From the NCBI GenBank assembly GCA_022825065.1, contig JAJDYR010000038.1, positions 1 through 62,441 on the forward strand: a DNA stretch of 62,441 nt, in the 5' to 3' direction. Each line of letters opens with the position of its first letter. Within the stretch, counting starts at the first letter, position 1. Shown piece by piece: positions 36,101-44,112 of the stretch. The position numbers and the translations under genes were made by a program. The notes below the pieces were generated by a model that was not told the DNA's origin, ran no database searches, and saw nothing but the letters and a program-made list of their open reading frames with translations. The DNA comes from a bacterium (GTDB lineage: Bacteria > UBA8248).

Positions 36101-36858
36101 GTCCGGTCCGCGCCGCCCGGGCGCGTCGTGCTCACGCCGAACGCGCTCCCCGCCGGAGCCGAGCCGGCGTCCAGGTCCTCGTCGAGCGTCACCGTCAGCG
36201 TCGTCCCGCTCACCGACGCGCCGGAGAACACGGGCGCCCTCTTGTCCGGGTTCTCATGGCCGCGGACGGCGATCTTCAGGGCATTGCTTGAGGTAAACCC
36301 GGTCCACGGATCGGCGCTAAAGTATTCGCGGGAGTAGCCCAGGTCCGCAATGCTCCAGCCCGACTCCCCGGCCTCCGAATCCGAAGCCGTGAGCTGGATG
36401 CCGGCGTCACCCTGGATGAAGAAATCGAGCATCACCCAGTACGTCGTGTCGGGGGCCAGGTAGAGGCCATCGCCGCTGGCCGTGAAACTGTTGACCCCCT
36501 GCACCAGCGAGGCCGGGTTCGCCAGCGTGCCCCCGCCGCTGCCCGGACGGCCGCCGGAGTCCGGGCGGATGCTCACGGTGTAGCCCGGCTGCTTTGTGAT
36601 AACGGAGAATTCGATGTCCAGGCTGGTGAGCCGGTAGCCCCTGTGGTGGCTGCCGGTGGTGAACGCCTGGGCGAAATCGTTGTCGAGGCTTGCGGAAACA
36701 CTGGACGACTGCCCGGTGTTGTCCACCAGCTTGATCGAGGTCTGCGCCTCGGCGGCGCCGGCGGCGAGCAGGAGGGCGAGGACGAGCAGGCACGCCGCCG
36801 CGCACCGCGCGCGGAAGCGGTTCGGTTCGATCGTGTGCATGCGTGTCTTTGTTTTCAA
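33115..36858 (-). CDS. autotransporter adhesin with Swm_B repeats
   Basis: 1247-residue type V secreted protein. In order: Sec signal (to about 'AGAAEA', residue 37); a jelly-roll-like anchor domain with 'LYLAPDTTYWVMLDF' (~40-205); four ~105-residue Ig-like Swm_B repeats (~210-640), the first two nearly identical ('GTGAASVSGMTATVTLA'); a cadherin/He_PIG-type domain ('TYSLTSEPAGLAGLVFDPA', ~665-770); and a C-terminal autotransporter beta barrel (~880-1247) from 'PLWAVWGRGDFGSFEG' to a terminal 'LDVRYRF'. Start: TTG 36858 has AAGGAGG at 8 bases; the ATG six codons further in has none. The repeats suggest recombination-driven length change. Likely surface adhesin. Confidence 0.88.
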   Translation of the reverse strand: MKTKTRMHTIEPNRFRARCAAACLLVLALLLAAGAAEAQTSIKLVDNTGQSSSVSASLDNDFAQAFTTGSHHRGYRLTSLDIEFSVITKQPGYTVSIRPDSGGRPGSGGGTLANPASLVQGVNSFTASGDGLYLAPDTTYWVMLDFFIQGDAGIQLTASDSEAGESGWSIADLGYSREYFSADPWTGFTSSNALKIAVRGHENPDKRAPVFSGASVSGTTLTVTLDEDLDAGSAPAGSAFGVSTTRPGGADRTIAGTGAASVSGMTATVTLAEAVAHGETVMVHYTKPATNPLRDAAGNEAPGFTDRPVTNLTPDTAPPAVTDATVYENTLTVTFDEALDAGSAPAGSAFGVSATPPDGAARTIAGTGAASVSGMTATVTLAGAVAHGETVTVSYTAPGANPLRDAAGNEAENFSGQAAANGTPEETDATPPVLWSATAQGSVLVLTYSETLNPGRTPGPERFAVTVAGAARQVTGVEIRGGSVVLTLESAAAEGQVVQLTYEVPAGLGAVGIQDYAGNLASRIDNKRLAGDTRSPRPVAATVEGAVLTLTYDEELDPSVAPLTDSFLVERDFIVKEPDPNNMFIKPGDRDSEIVGVTSVRVRGRAVVLTLAKAVIGDDKLIVRYYIISKDYRIQDYAGNKAGFIPRMTVTHGPPPTTRTPPPAGGGGGGESDTAPSFGGATVAALALARGAAMEPVALPEAAGGDGALTYSLTSEPAGLAGLVFDPATRRLSGTPAAAGRYEFTYTARDADANRAGTDAAALTFAVTVQAAPDPAAAVRRNLRRTLAAVGTRTLAGALGNVNARFADAVPGTGVRLAGREVLLGGGVPAVLERACPAERYERPVYERAASGGCGAAGITSDELMRASAFTWTPASADGGAAPGAPLWAVWGRGDFGSFEGRPEAGARYEGETRTGWLGFDMRRGPWVAGLALAHGTSEADYGFDSEGASGRGRLETTLTAAYPYGRWRFANGLELRLVLGAGSGEARHRTEDEERETGDLDMRMASVGLRRELAPVGGFDLAVRADASFVRMEVEAGPDTISGVSADTRRLRLGLEASRRVELAGGAALTPFLEAAARRDGGDGLTGSGVEIAGGARYTAARFQVEARGRWLAAHSEDDAREQGVSVTVRMGPGAEGRGLSFALTPRWGAPAGGAEALWRDEAPRLAAAREAAVDARVGYGFAWAGRGLVTPFAETSAGGAGSRLRLGTRFEASRADLNVEFAGERTERETADPSHGLRLDVRYRF

Positions 36859-37428
36859 GGCGCTTTCCTCCTTGCGCGAACCCCGCACCGGCGCGGCCGG
36901 AACGCGGGGTTCGCGAAGCATGTGTCGTAGGATGATTGGAAAAATATAAGGCGAATCGGGAAGGAGGCAGGCCCCGCCGGAGGGCGGGGACCCGGGCGGG
37001 AGCGGCGCTCCCGGCGGCGGCCGGCGCGGTCCACGGCGTCAGCCGGGCGGACGCGACGCTCGGCTCGAATCGGTTTCAGGCGTGCCCTTGCTTTCAAGTC
37101 GTACTTGCCCCCGTATGAAGAACTGCGCACCGGCGCCGTCGCCGGGCGGTATTACGGGGTCATGGCCGGATGTATTGGAAGGCCGTATGTAGGATTACGC
37201 CTCGTGAGAAGTATATTCTCGCATGTAGGATATACTATGGAGACAGTATGCCTCATTGATCCTGAAATGTATATACCCTGTCGGAGAGATTTTTTGTTTT
37301 TGCGCGTTTTTTCGGCGCCGGGGCGTCCGGACCGGCCCAAGGGGGCGTATCGAGAGCTTGTCTCAAGCCTGTCGAAAGGGACGCGGGAAAACAACTTGCG
37401 CGCCCCCGCCCGCCCTCGACTCGAAAAC
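36859..37428. other. 570-bp intergenic region with degenerate copy of autotransporter start
   Basis: No gene is supported. Positions 37077-37097 (minus strand TTGAAAGCAAGGGCACGCCTG in two parts) match 17 of 21 bases of the autotransporter start (36858-36838), suggesting a decayed duplicate of its 5' end. A lower-GC stretch near 37150-37300 may hold the operon promoter. Confidence 0.35.
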
Positions 37429-37540
37429 CAACCCCCCCTACCCCCCCTTGACAGGGGGGTAAAAAAAGGCGACGCCCGCCGCCGGTAGAGGGGCTTTTGT
37501 TTTTTCTTGCCCCCCTGACAAGGGGGGGTAGGGGGGGTTG
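37429..37540 (-). repeat. MITE-like element, copy D (inverted orientation)
   Basis: Arms 37429-37459 and 37510-37540; interior like copy C. Followed by CCTGACAAGGGGG and TTTCAACAGCC tail motifs up to the dehydrogenase stop. Confidence 0.9.
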
Positions 37541-37626
37541 GTTTTATCCCCTGACAAGGGGGACTCTTTCAACAGCCTCCTCAAGGGGGAAAAACGAAAA
37601 AGCAGGGGCGACTTGCGTCTGCCCTG

Positions 37627-38517
37627 CTACCCCTCCCGCGCCTCGAACACCTTGTAGACGGCCGCGCTGTCGAGGGCGCCGAGCCCCATTTCCTGTCCCT
37701 CGGTGTAAAAGGGGAGGCAGAGATCGCCCAGCGGCATGTTGGCGTTCACGCTCTCGCCCAGGGCGAGGCCGAGCTTGATGTCCTTGGTCAGCACGTCGAG
37801 CGTGCTCACGGGGTTCGAGAAGTCTCCGCCGATCATCCTTGGGCCCCGGTTTCTGAGCTGCCTGCTGTCGGCGGCGCTCCGCATGAAGGCGTCGAGCAGG
37901 AGTTCCCCTTTCACGCCCGCTCTCAGGCCCATCCTGAGCGTCTCGGCGATCGCGCACCGCTGCAGGCAGGTGAGGTAGTTGATGAGCACCTTCATCGTCG
38001 CCCCGTCGCCCGCAGCACCGCAGTGGATCTGATCGGAGAGCAGGCGGCCTAACATGTTCTTCACCATGCCGTGCGTCCGCTCCTCGCCGCCCACGAGAAA
38101 GAGGCCCACGCGGTTCATCACGTTCTCGCTGTTGCCGCTCACGCACGCCTCCATGAAGTCGAAGCCGCGCTCCGCGCACAGGCGCGCCATCTCGCGCGTG
38201 TCGTCCGGGTCCGCGGTGGTGGTGTCGACCACGGCTCTCGGCTTCTTGCCCGGATCGGCTGCGAGATAACCATTCTCGCCCCGCGCGCATTCGAGCGATA
38301 TCCTGGAATTCGGCACCGAGATGAAGACGAAATCTGCCGCCTCGGCCACCGCCTTCGGCGAGGGGAGCACCGCGCCTCCCAGCGCCTTGAATTCCTCTTG
38401 CGCCGCCGGAACCGGGTCCGTCCCCACGAGGCGGTAGCCGTCCTCGATCAGGTTCTTTGAAAACGCCCGGCCCATGAGGCCCAGGCCGATGAAGCCGATG
38501 GTTTCTTCTCTTTGCAT
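37627..38517 (-). CDS. 3-hydroxyisobutyrate dehydrogenase-family oxidoreductase
   Basis: 296-residue NAD(P)-dependent beta-hydroxyacid dehydrogenase. Rossmann motif 'GFIGLGLMGRAFSKNL' (8-23) is the family signature; the substrate segment 'FMEACVSGNSENV' replaces the usual DAPVSGG, and catalytic Lys lies in 'GDGATMKVLINYL'. The altered substrate motif makes 3-hydroxyisobutyrate itself doubtful. ATG start. Lies 85 bp downstream of the alcohol dehydrogenase gene on the same strand, so the two may act on one pathway. Confidence 0.85.
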   Translation of the reverse strand: MQREETIGFIGLGLMGRAFSKNLIEDGYRLVGTDPVPAAQEEFKALGGAVLPSPKAVAEAADFVFISVPNSRISLECARGENGYLAADPGKKPRAVVDTTTADPDDTREMARLCAERGFDFMEACVSGNSENVMNRVGLFLVGGEERTHGMVKNMLGRLLSDQIHCGAAGDGATMKVLINYLTCLQRCAIAETLRMGLRAGVKGELLLDAFMRSAADSRQLRNRGPRMIGGDFSNPVSTLDVLTKDIKLGLALGESVNANMPLGDLCLPFYTEGQEMGLGALDSAAVYKVFEAREG

Positions 38518-38602
38518 GATCGCTGTTATCTCCCTGCTTGGGTGTCTCGTAGATTGTCTTGTCGGAAGAGGTAAACGGGATTCGGCGCGGCGCGCCGGAA
38601 AC

Positions 38603-39649
38603 TCAGCCTTCTTTCGGGATGAGCACCACCTTGATGGCCCCGTCCTTTCGCTCGCGCATCATCTCGATGCCCCGGTGCACCATGGAAAGGGGTATCCGGT
38701 GCGTGATCATCGGTTTCACGTTCAGTTCCCCGCGTGCGGCGAGTTCGATGCAGACCTCGAAGGTGTCGGGGTGCCCGCGCGAGCCGATGATCTCCTTTTC
38801 GAGATGCTGGAGGTGTTCGAGCGCGATGGGCGCATCCACCGAGAACGCGCCCACGACGACGATGCGCCCGCCCTTTCGCGCCATCTCGAAGGCCTGGGCC
38901 ATCGTCTTGTTCTGCGCCCCTCCGACGACTTCCAGAACGGCGTCCGCCCCGTGCCCGCCCGTCAGGTCCTTTACGGCGGAGACGGAGTCGTGCTCGCGTA
39001 CGTCTATCGTCTCATCCGCTCCCATCTCCCGGGCGACTTCGAGCCGCTCCCCCACCGCGTCGATCGCGATGACGCGGCATCCGGCGTATTTCGCGCAAGC
39101 CAGCGCGCACAGCCCCACCGGCCCCACCCCGATGACGGCGACGGTCTCGCCCGCTTCCATCCGCGCGCGGTTCATCACGACGTGATAGCCCGTGCCCAGC
39201 GTCTGCATCACCGAAGCGGTGGCGTCGTCCAGCGCATCCGGCAGGGGGAGGACGGACTTCGCGGGCGCTACGACGTGCCGGCTGTAGCCGCCGTCGGCGT
39301 TCATGCCGATGGAGCGCGAGTCGTTGCACAGGTTCACCCGGCCCATCCTGCAGAAATAACAGGCCCCGCAGTGCACGTGGTTCTCGATGCAGGCGCGCGC
39401 GCCGACTTCCACGCCCTCTGCGCCCGGTCCCAGCGCGCTCACGACGCCCATGAGTTCGTGGCCCGGCACGACGGGGTATTTCGCGCGCCGAACGTGGCCG
39501 TCGATCAGGTGGAAATCGCTGCCGCATATCGCGCAGGCGCCGACTTCGACGAGCACTTCGCCCGGCCCCGGCTCGGGCGCGGGACGCTCCACGAGTTCGA
39601 GCCTCCCCGGTTCATGCAAGAGGGCGGCGAGTGAATTTCGGTCGTTCAC
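38603..39649 (-). CDS. zinc-dependent medium-chain alcohol dehydrogenase
   Basis: 348-residue MDR enzyme, threonine/sorbitol dehydrogenase-like. Catalytic zinc ligands in 'GACAICGSDFHLIDG' and 'GHELMGVVSALG'; structural zinc cysteines in 'CGACYFCRMGRVNLC'; NAD fold 'AVIGVGPVGLCALACAK'. Start GTG chosen for GGAGGA upstream; an open frame continuing upstream reads through repeat DNA. Precedes the HIBADH-like gene. Confidence 0.9.
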   Translation of the reverse strand: MNDRNSLAALLHEPGRLELVERPAPEPGPGEVLVEVGACAICGSDFHLIDGHVRRAKYPVVPGHELMGVVSALGPGAEGVEVGARACIENHVHCGACYFCRMGRVNLCNDSRSIGMNADGGYSRHVVAPAKSVLPLPDALDDATASVMQTLGTGYHVVMNRARMEAGETVAVIGVGPVGLCALACAKYAGCRVIAIDAVGERLEVAREMGADETIDVREHDSVSAVKDLTGGHGADAVLEVVGGAQNKTMAQAFEMARKGGRIVVVGAFSVDAPIALEHLQHLEKEIIGSRGHPDTFEVCIELAARGELNVKPMITHRIPLSMVHRGIEMMRERKDGAIKVVLIPKEG

Positions 39650-39797
39650 GAGAAATCCTCCGGTGGTATCAATGGGTTTTCGGCGATTCGGCGACGCACT
39701 ATAAGGTTTTATCCCGCGCTTCGCCAGAGGAGGCCGTCTCCCGTACGGGGTTGTTGAAAAGCCCCGTCTGTGCCCCCCGCAAACCGCCAACGCCTCT

Positions 39798-39917
39798 TTC
39801 CTCACCCTGAGTAGCCGCCGAAGGCGGCGTATCGAAGGGCGCGGGGAGTCGAACGCCTCGCGCCGGGCGAGAGGGCATCCTTCGATACGCGGCTCCGCCG
39901 CTACTCAGGATGAGGCG
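39798..39917. repeat. inverted CTCACCCTGAGTAG repeat pair
   Basis: CTCACCCTGAGTAGCCGCCG (from ~39801) and CCGCTACTCAGGATGAGGCG (to ~39916) are inverted partners about 40 bp apart, like the pair near 11.9 kb. The 39650-40015 gap otherwise holds GTTGAAAAG motifs and no gene. Confidence 0.75.
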
Positions 39918-40015
39918 GATAGGACTTTTTCGACAACCCCTCGAAACATCCCTGCGCGCCTTGCGGAGGGCGGGTCGGGATTGTAGGATTCGCGCGTCTT
40001 CAGGGAGAAAGCAAA

Positions 40016-41107
40016 ATGGTGATTGAAAAGAAAGAAGTCGGCGTCGGCCTGATCGGCGCGGGCAAGATCGGCTCGCTCCGCGCGCATCTGGCGGCCACCT
40101 CGCCGGTGGTGAACTTTTTCGCCATATCGGACATCGACCCCCAGCGCGCCGAGGCCGTCGCCCAGCAGAACGAGGCGGCCTTTCATACCTCGGATAACCG
40201 CGAAGTCATCGAACACCCCCAGGTGGATGCGTTAATCGTCTCCACGCCCGAGGGCGAGCACACAGAAGCCATCTGCATGGCGCTGGAGGCCGGAAAGCCC
40301 GTCCTGGTGGAAAAGCCCATCGCGCTCACGCTGCCGGATGCGGACAGGATCATGGAGTCGAAGGACAAGGGGGGCGCTGAGCTCTACATCGGCTACACGC
40401 AGCGGATCCGGCGGAAATTCCTGGCGATCAAGGAGCACATCGACGCCGGCCGTCTGGGCGAGGTGATGACCGCGCGCATGACGATATACAACACGCGGCC
40501 CACGGCGCGGCAGGTCTACCTGCGCGCCCCGCACGCGAACCCCTTCACGGACGAGATCACCTACATGGCCGACATGGCGCTCTGGTTCTTCCAGCCCAGA
40601 AAGCCGGTTCGCGTCTACGCGCAGGCGGGCAGCGAGGTGTTTCACGATCATCCCGACGGGATGGGCGATTACGGCTGGGCGGTCGTCACCTTCGACGACG
40701 GCGCTGCAGCGTGCCTGGGCGGGAACTGGGCGCTGCCCGAACACTGGCCCGCCACGGTGGCGACCATCAGCATGGACATCTTCGGGAGCGAGGGCGCCAT
40801 CCGCATCGACGACGGCCACAAGGACGTGATGATGGTGGGCAACGAGCGTGTCCCCTCGCCCTATGCGCCCGACTCCTCGGTGGAGGTCGCCTTCCTGGGC
40901 TCCGCCATGCCCGGCGATTGGGCCGTGGGCGATTTCGTGGGGCCGATGCGCGACGAGACGAGGCTCTTCCTGGAGCGCGTGACCACCGGCAAGGAGGTGC
41001 CGCTTTGCGACGCGGAGACGGGCCGCGCCGTGCTCGAACTCACCCTCGCGATGGAAGAGAGCGCCCGCCGGGGCGGCGAGGTGGTCGAACTGCCGTTTAC
41101 CGGATGA
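40016..41107 (+). CDS. Gfo/Idh/MocA family oxidoreductase (copy 1)
   Basis: 363-residue NAD(P)-dependent sugar/cyclitol-type oxidoreductase. Rossmann motif 'GLIGAGKIGSLRAHLA', the family 'EKPIALTLPDADRI' catalytic-Lys motif and 'YIGYTQRIRRKF' segment are present. It is a close paralogue of the protein at 54.6 kb: both share long segments such as 'LVGDF'/'AVGDF' then 'GPMRDETRLFLERVT'. ATG start with AGGGAGAAAG upstream. Substrate unknown; typical substrates are inositols or amino-sugars. Confidence 0.9.
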   Translation: MVIEKKEVGVGLIGAGKIGSLRAHLAATSPVVNFFAISDIDPQRAEAVAQQNEAAFHTSDNREVIEHPQVDALIVSTPEGEHTEAICMALEAGKPVLVEKPIALTLPDADRIMESKDKGGAELYIGYTQRIRRKFLAIKEHIDAGRLGEVMTARMTIYNTRPTARQVYLRAPHANPFTDEITYMADMALWFFQPRKPVRVYAQAGSEVFHDHPDGMGDYGWAVVTFDDGAAACLGGNWALPEHWPATVATISMDIFGSEGAIRIDDGHKDVMMVGNERVPSPYAPDSSVEVAFLGSAMPGDWAVGDFVGPMRDETRLFLERVTTGKEVPLCDAETGRAVLELTLAMEESARRGGEVVELPFTG

Positions 41108-41216
41108 AAAACTGAAACGAACGCGGGACTGACCCTCCACTCGGGCGATGCTGCGGCCGGGTTTGCGGCGATAATCTAACTATCTGTTTTTACTGGAATT
41201 TTCTGTTGTTTCCCGA

Positions 41217-42281
41217 TCACCCGGCGGCATCATCCCTCTGATTGCCATCCACGCTGTCCGGATAGAATTGCTCGCAATAGCGCCTGAAGGTTCCGATTTC
41301 CCCGTCGGAGCCGCACAGGCGGGGGCGGGGGATATACTGTTTCCGGTCCCATATGACGACGTCCGATAACACGTCGCGCTTCTGGGCCGCCATGATGATC
41401 TTGTTCATGAGCCGGGTGCGGAGACCGGACGGCAGGAAGCGCATGCCGATGATCGCCCGCTTCGGCTCCCGCAACCGCTTCACCTGGCTGACCAGCACCA
41501 TTTCGAGCAGGTCGCCGTCGACCGGCGTCGCGAGCACCCACAGGCGCGTTTCCATGCCGAGGCCGTGCTCGCGGACCTCGACGTAGGAATAGCCCAGCCC
41601 GTGCACGTGGGTGACGGCGGAAACGTCGTATGTGTAGACCTTTACCCCGGCTACTTTCTGGCTTCGCGTGAAGTCGAAGCAGCTCTTGAGGTAGGAGCCC
41701 TCCACCTCGATGGCGCCGACCCGGTTCACGCTGCCGAAGCCGTGCACGTAGCGCAGGTGTCCGTCGTCGACGGAGTTCTCGGTCGTCTCCTGGGGATGCC
41801 CCGTGAACCTGACGCTCCAGGTCTCGAGCTCGCTCCAGTCGTCCCCGGCAGGTTCTTCCGGGAGGCGCCATTGCGGCGGCCGTCCGCCCAGCCCCCGCCA
41901 GGCGAAGACGAGCCCCAGGATTTCGCGCGTCTCGAACACGTTCAGCCTGGCGGTCCTGGGCGCAGGCGCGTAGGGCGTCTTGACGCATTGACCGGTGGCG
42001 TCGTACTCGAACCCGTGGAAGGGACAGACGAGGCAGCCGTCCCGCACCACGCCGCCGACGTCGGGGCCCAGTTCCGAACCCAGATGCGGGCAGAGGTCCT
42101 CTGCCACGCAGATGCGCCCCTCATCGTCGCACCAGACGACGATTTGCTCGCCCATCCAGATTCTCTGGATCAGTTTTTTCTTCTCTATCGTCTTTCGGGT
42201 GGCGATGAAGTACCAGCCTTCCGGAAACGGAAAAAGCGTGGTCGCGCCTTCGGGCTCTGTTCGACCGGCTTTCATCGGCAT
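41217..42281 (-). CDS. Rieske non-haem iron oxygenase, KshA/cholesterol-desaturase type
   Basis: 354-residue oxygenase alpha subunit. Rieske cluster ligands C64-x-H66 ('CPHLG') and C86-x2-H89 ('CPFHG'). Mononuclear iron site 'TENSVDDGHLRYVHGF' with H175 and H180, the spacing of 3-ketosteroid 9-alpha-hydroxylase and DAF-36/Neverland cholesterol 7-desaturases; bacterial sterol C-4 demethylase SdmA is another Rieske enzyme acting on sterols. No reductase gene is adjacent. With a sterol methyltransferase, lipid transporter and P450 within 10 kb, a sterol or steroid substrate is the best inference. The substrate position cannot be read from sequence. Confidence 0.85.
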   Translation of the reverse strand: MPMKAGRTEPEGATTLFPFPEGWYFIATRKTIEKKKLIQRIWMGEQIVVWCDDEGRICVAEDLCPHLGSELGPDVGGVVRDGCLVCPFHGFEYDATGQCVKTPYAPAPRTARLNVFETREILGLVFAWRGLGGRPPQWRLPEEPAGDDWSELETWSVRFTGHPQETTENSVDDGHLRYVHGFGSVNRVGAIEVEGSYLKSCFDFTRSQKVAGVKVYTYDVSAVTHVHGLGYSYVEVREHGLGMETRLWVLATPVDGDLLEMVLVSQVKRLREPKRAIIGMRFLPSGLRTRLMNKIIMAAQKRDVLSDVVIWDRKQYIPRPRLCGSDGEIGTFRRYCEQFYPDSVDGNQRDDAAG

Positions 42282-42360
42282 CCGCCATCCCCTGGTTCAA
42301 AGGCCGCCGCTTCGCCCCCGTGCAGGGCGTCGCGCGAGGTCATCGGGTGAGACCTGACGC

Positions 42361-43290
42361 CTAGAATCGATAGCGTATCCCCAACTCGAAAAGGTGAATC
42401 TTCAAATCTGTCGTCGCCCTGACCGACGCACTCCTGTCGGCGCTCGTGGCGGTGAACTCGAACTCGCTGGTTAGCAGGTAGCGGTAGCCCAGCTGAAAGG
42501 TAATGGCGTCCGAATACTGGTAGCCTATTCCCAGGCCGAACTGATAGACCACCCCCGAGTCGGCGCCTCTGACGTCGGGTATGGACCCCGGCGGCACGGC
42601 GGCCTGGGCCCCCAGAATAGCCTGTTGCCGGGCTTGCTCTATGGCTTGTGGAGGCGTGCCCGGAGGCAGGTTTCCCAACACGGTCGCCACCGCAACCGCC
42701 TCGGCAATCGCCAGTGCGGGCCCCCGGGGGTCATACTCCAGGTCGCCCTGATCGACCCGAATGAAGCCGAGGCCGCCGCCGACATAGGGTTTCCAGCGCG
42801 AAGCGGTGCGGAAGTCGTACCAGAGGTTCACCGTGGTGCCGAACTGGCTGGCCGGGCCGGAGACCGGGATGTCCCTCGGCGGAACAACGAGGCCCGGCAA
42901 AAAGGGACTGGAGATTCCGGTGTACGTCAGGTTGTCGACCTCGGACTTTCCGTAGAACACCTCGCCCTCGACGCGCAGGCCCGAGTCGAATCTTCGGCCC
43001 ACGGCGCCGCTGATCCGGAATCCCGTATCGTATGAGTTGGTGGCCGTCGAAGTGTAGGGGACTGGTATTGGTGACGGCGCGATAGCGGCTTCGCCGGCCG
43101 AGATGCTCACCGAGTCGTCGATGAACATGACCGGCACGTTGAAGCTCATGTACCATTTCGAACCCTGAGCTTTCGCGCCCGAATCCGCGGCGCGCGCGTC
43201 GGGCGTGAACGCCCCCAGAAGAAACACGGCGGTTGCCGCCGCAACGATCATCTGTTTATAGGTGTTTTTCCGTTTTGAAATCAGTCTCAT
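42361..43290 (-). CDS. outer-membrane beta-barrel protein (porin-like)
   Basis: 309-residue protein with signal peptide (core 'MIVAAATAVFLLGAF', cleavage near 'ARAAD') and alternating amphipathic strands such as 'WKPYVGGGLGFIRVD' and 'YQFGLGIGYQYSDAITFQLG', ending 'LGIRYRF' with the terminal Phe needed for BAM assembly. Resembles the surface-antigen/OmpA-like eight-strand families. A loop around residues 190-230 is Ala/Pro/Gln-rich. ATG has AGGAGAGG just upstream. It is transcribed toward the Rieske gene, 79 bp away, and may be cotranscribed. Confidence 0.8.
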   Translation of the reverse strand: MRLISKRKNTYKQMIVAAATAVFLLGAFTPDARAADSGAKAQGSKWYMSFNVPVMFIDDSVSISAGEAAIAPSPIPVPYTSTATNSYDTGFRISGAVGRRFDSGLRVEGEVFYGKSEVDNLTYTGISSPFLPGLVVPPRDIPVSGPASQFGTTVNLWYDFRTASRWKPYVGGGLGFIRVDQGDLEYDPRGPALAIAEAVAVATVLGNLPPGTPPQAIEQARQQAILGAQAAVPPGSIPDVRGADSGVVYQFGLGIGYQYSDAITFQLGYRYLLTSEFEFTATSADRSASVRATTDLKIHLFELGIRYRF

Positions 43291-43545
43291 GTCCTCTCCT
43301 CACTTTCAGGTCGCCTCGCACGCATCTCCACAATCGCTCGATGGACAATATAATCCGGTTTCTTCCCCAGAACGGAATAAGGGCGGTAAAGCCTTGCGGA
43401 ATCTGTATTGCAGATATACTCAAAGACGCTCTCACCTTTGTCAAGTATTTTTCAGGCGGTCAGGACGCGGTGGATCGGGTCTGTTGAGAAAGCCCATCAA
43501 GGAGGAAGTGACGCCTGCGCCTCCGCCCGGTTTCGGGTTTTGGTC

Positions 43546-43828
43546 GTCATTCCGGCGAAAGCCGGAATCCATTTTCGCCTTTGCCTTTTCGCCTCCTCGC
43601 TCAAACGTCTTTACGCCCTAGCGGGGAGAATCGGAATCGAACACAAAAACGAAAGGCGAATTCTCTAGATTCCACGTGCGGACGCCGCGTGACAACAAGG
43701 CCGTGGCCGCCCCGCTCGGTGAAAAGTCAAAATGGATTCCGGCTTTCGCCGGAATGACGACGGTGATCAATTCCGACCAAGGCTGACTTTTTCAACAGGC
43801 CCGGGGCAAGGGGGGGTAGGGGGGGTGG
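43546..43828. repeat. inverted 28-bp repeat pair and MITE fragment
   Basis: 28-bp units at 43546-43573 and, inverted, 43731-43758, as near 4.9 kb; then a fragment of the C/G-run element arm at 43807-43828. The rest of 43291-43933 contains the barrel gene's upstream region (TTGACA at 43444-43439 on the minus strand) and no other gene. Confidence 0.85.
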
Positions 43829-43933
43829 TTTTTATCCCCTGAGGAGGGATCTTTTTCAACAACCCCGAGAAGGGGGCGCAACAACCCTTATGTCCCTCGC
43901 GCCGCCCGGGGAACCCGGCGCGGGACAGAAAAC

Positions 43934-43962
43934 TTGAATCCATCGATCCGCTGGGCCATAAT
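43934..43962 (+). promoter_or_regulatory. promoter of RND transporter/SMT genes, shared with P450 gene
   Basis: TTGAAT-17-CATAAT, embedded in a ~60-bp segment (43932-43991) that recurs at 49270-49330 upstream of the P450 gene; identical blocks include GGCCATAATG and GGCGGCC. It lies about 150 bases before the transporter start. Confidence 0.55.
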
Positions 43963-44112
43963 GGTTTCCTTTGGTTCACTGTTGCGGCGGCCCGGCGCCA
44001 TGGACTTCCACCGCGCAAGCCGCGTTGCGATGCTCGGGATTCGCAACCGGTTCACAACCGCCCCCGGAACCGGCGGGTTCGCCGCGGCCATGAGCCGCCG
44101 TATAGCGAGGCC

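Noticed and set aside
33148..36291. 1047-codon open frame on the plus strand
   Set aside because: Exact antisense of the autotransporter gene in very high GC DNA; Arg/Ala/Pro-rich shadow with no domain pattern.
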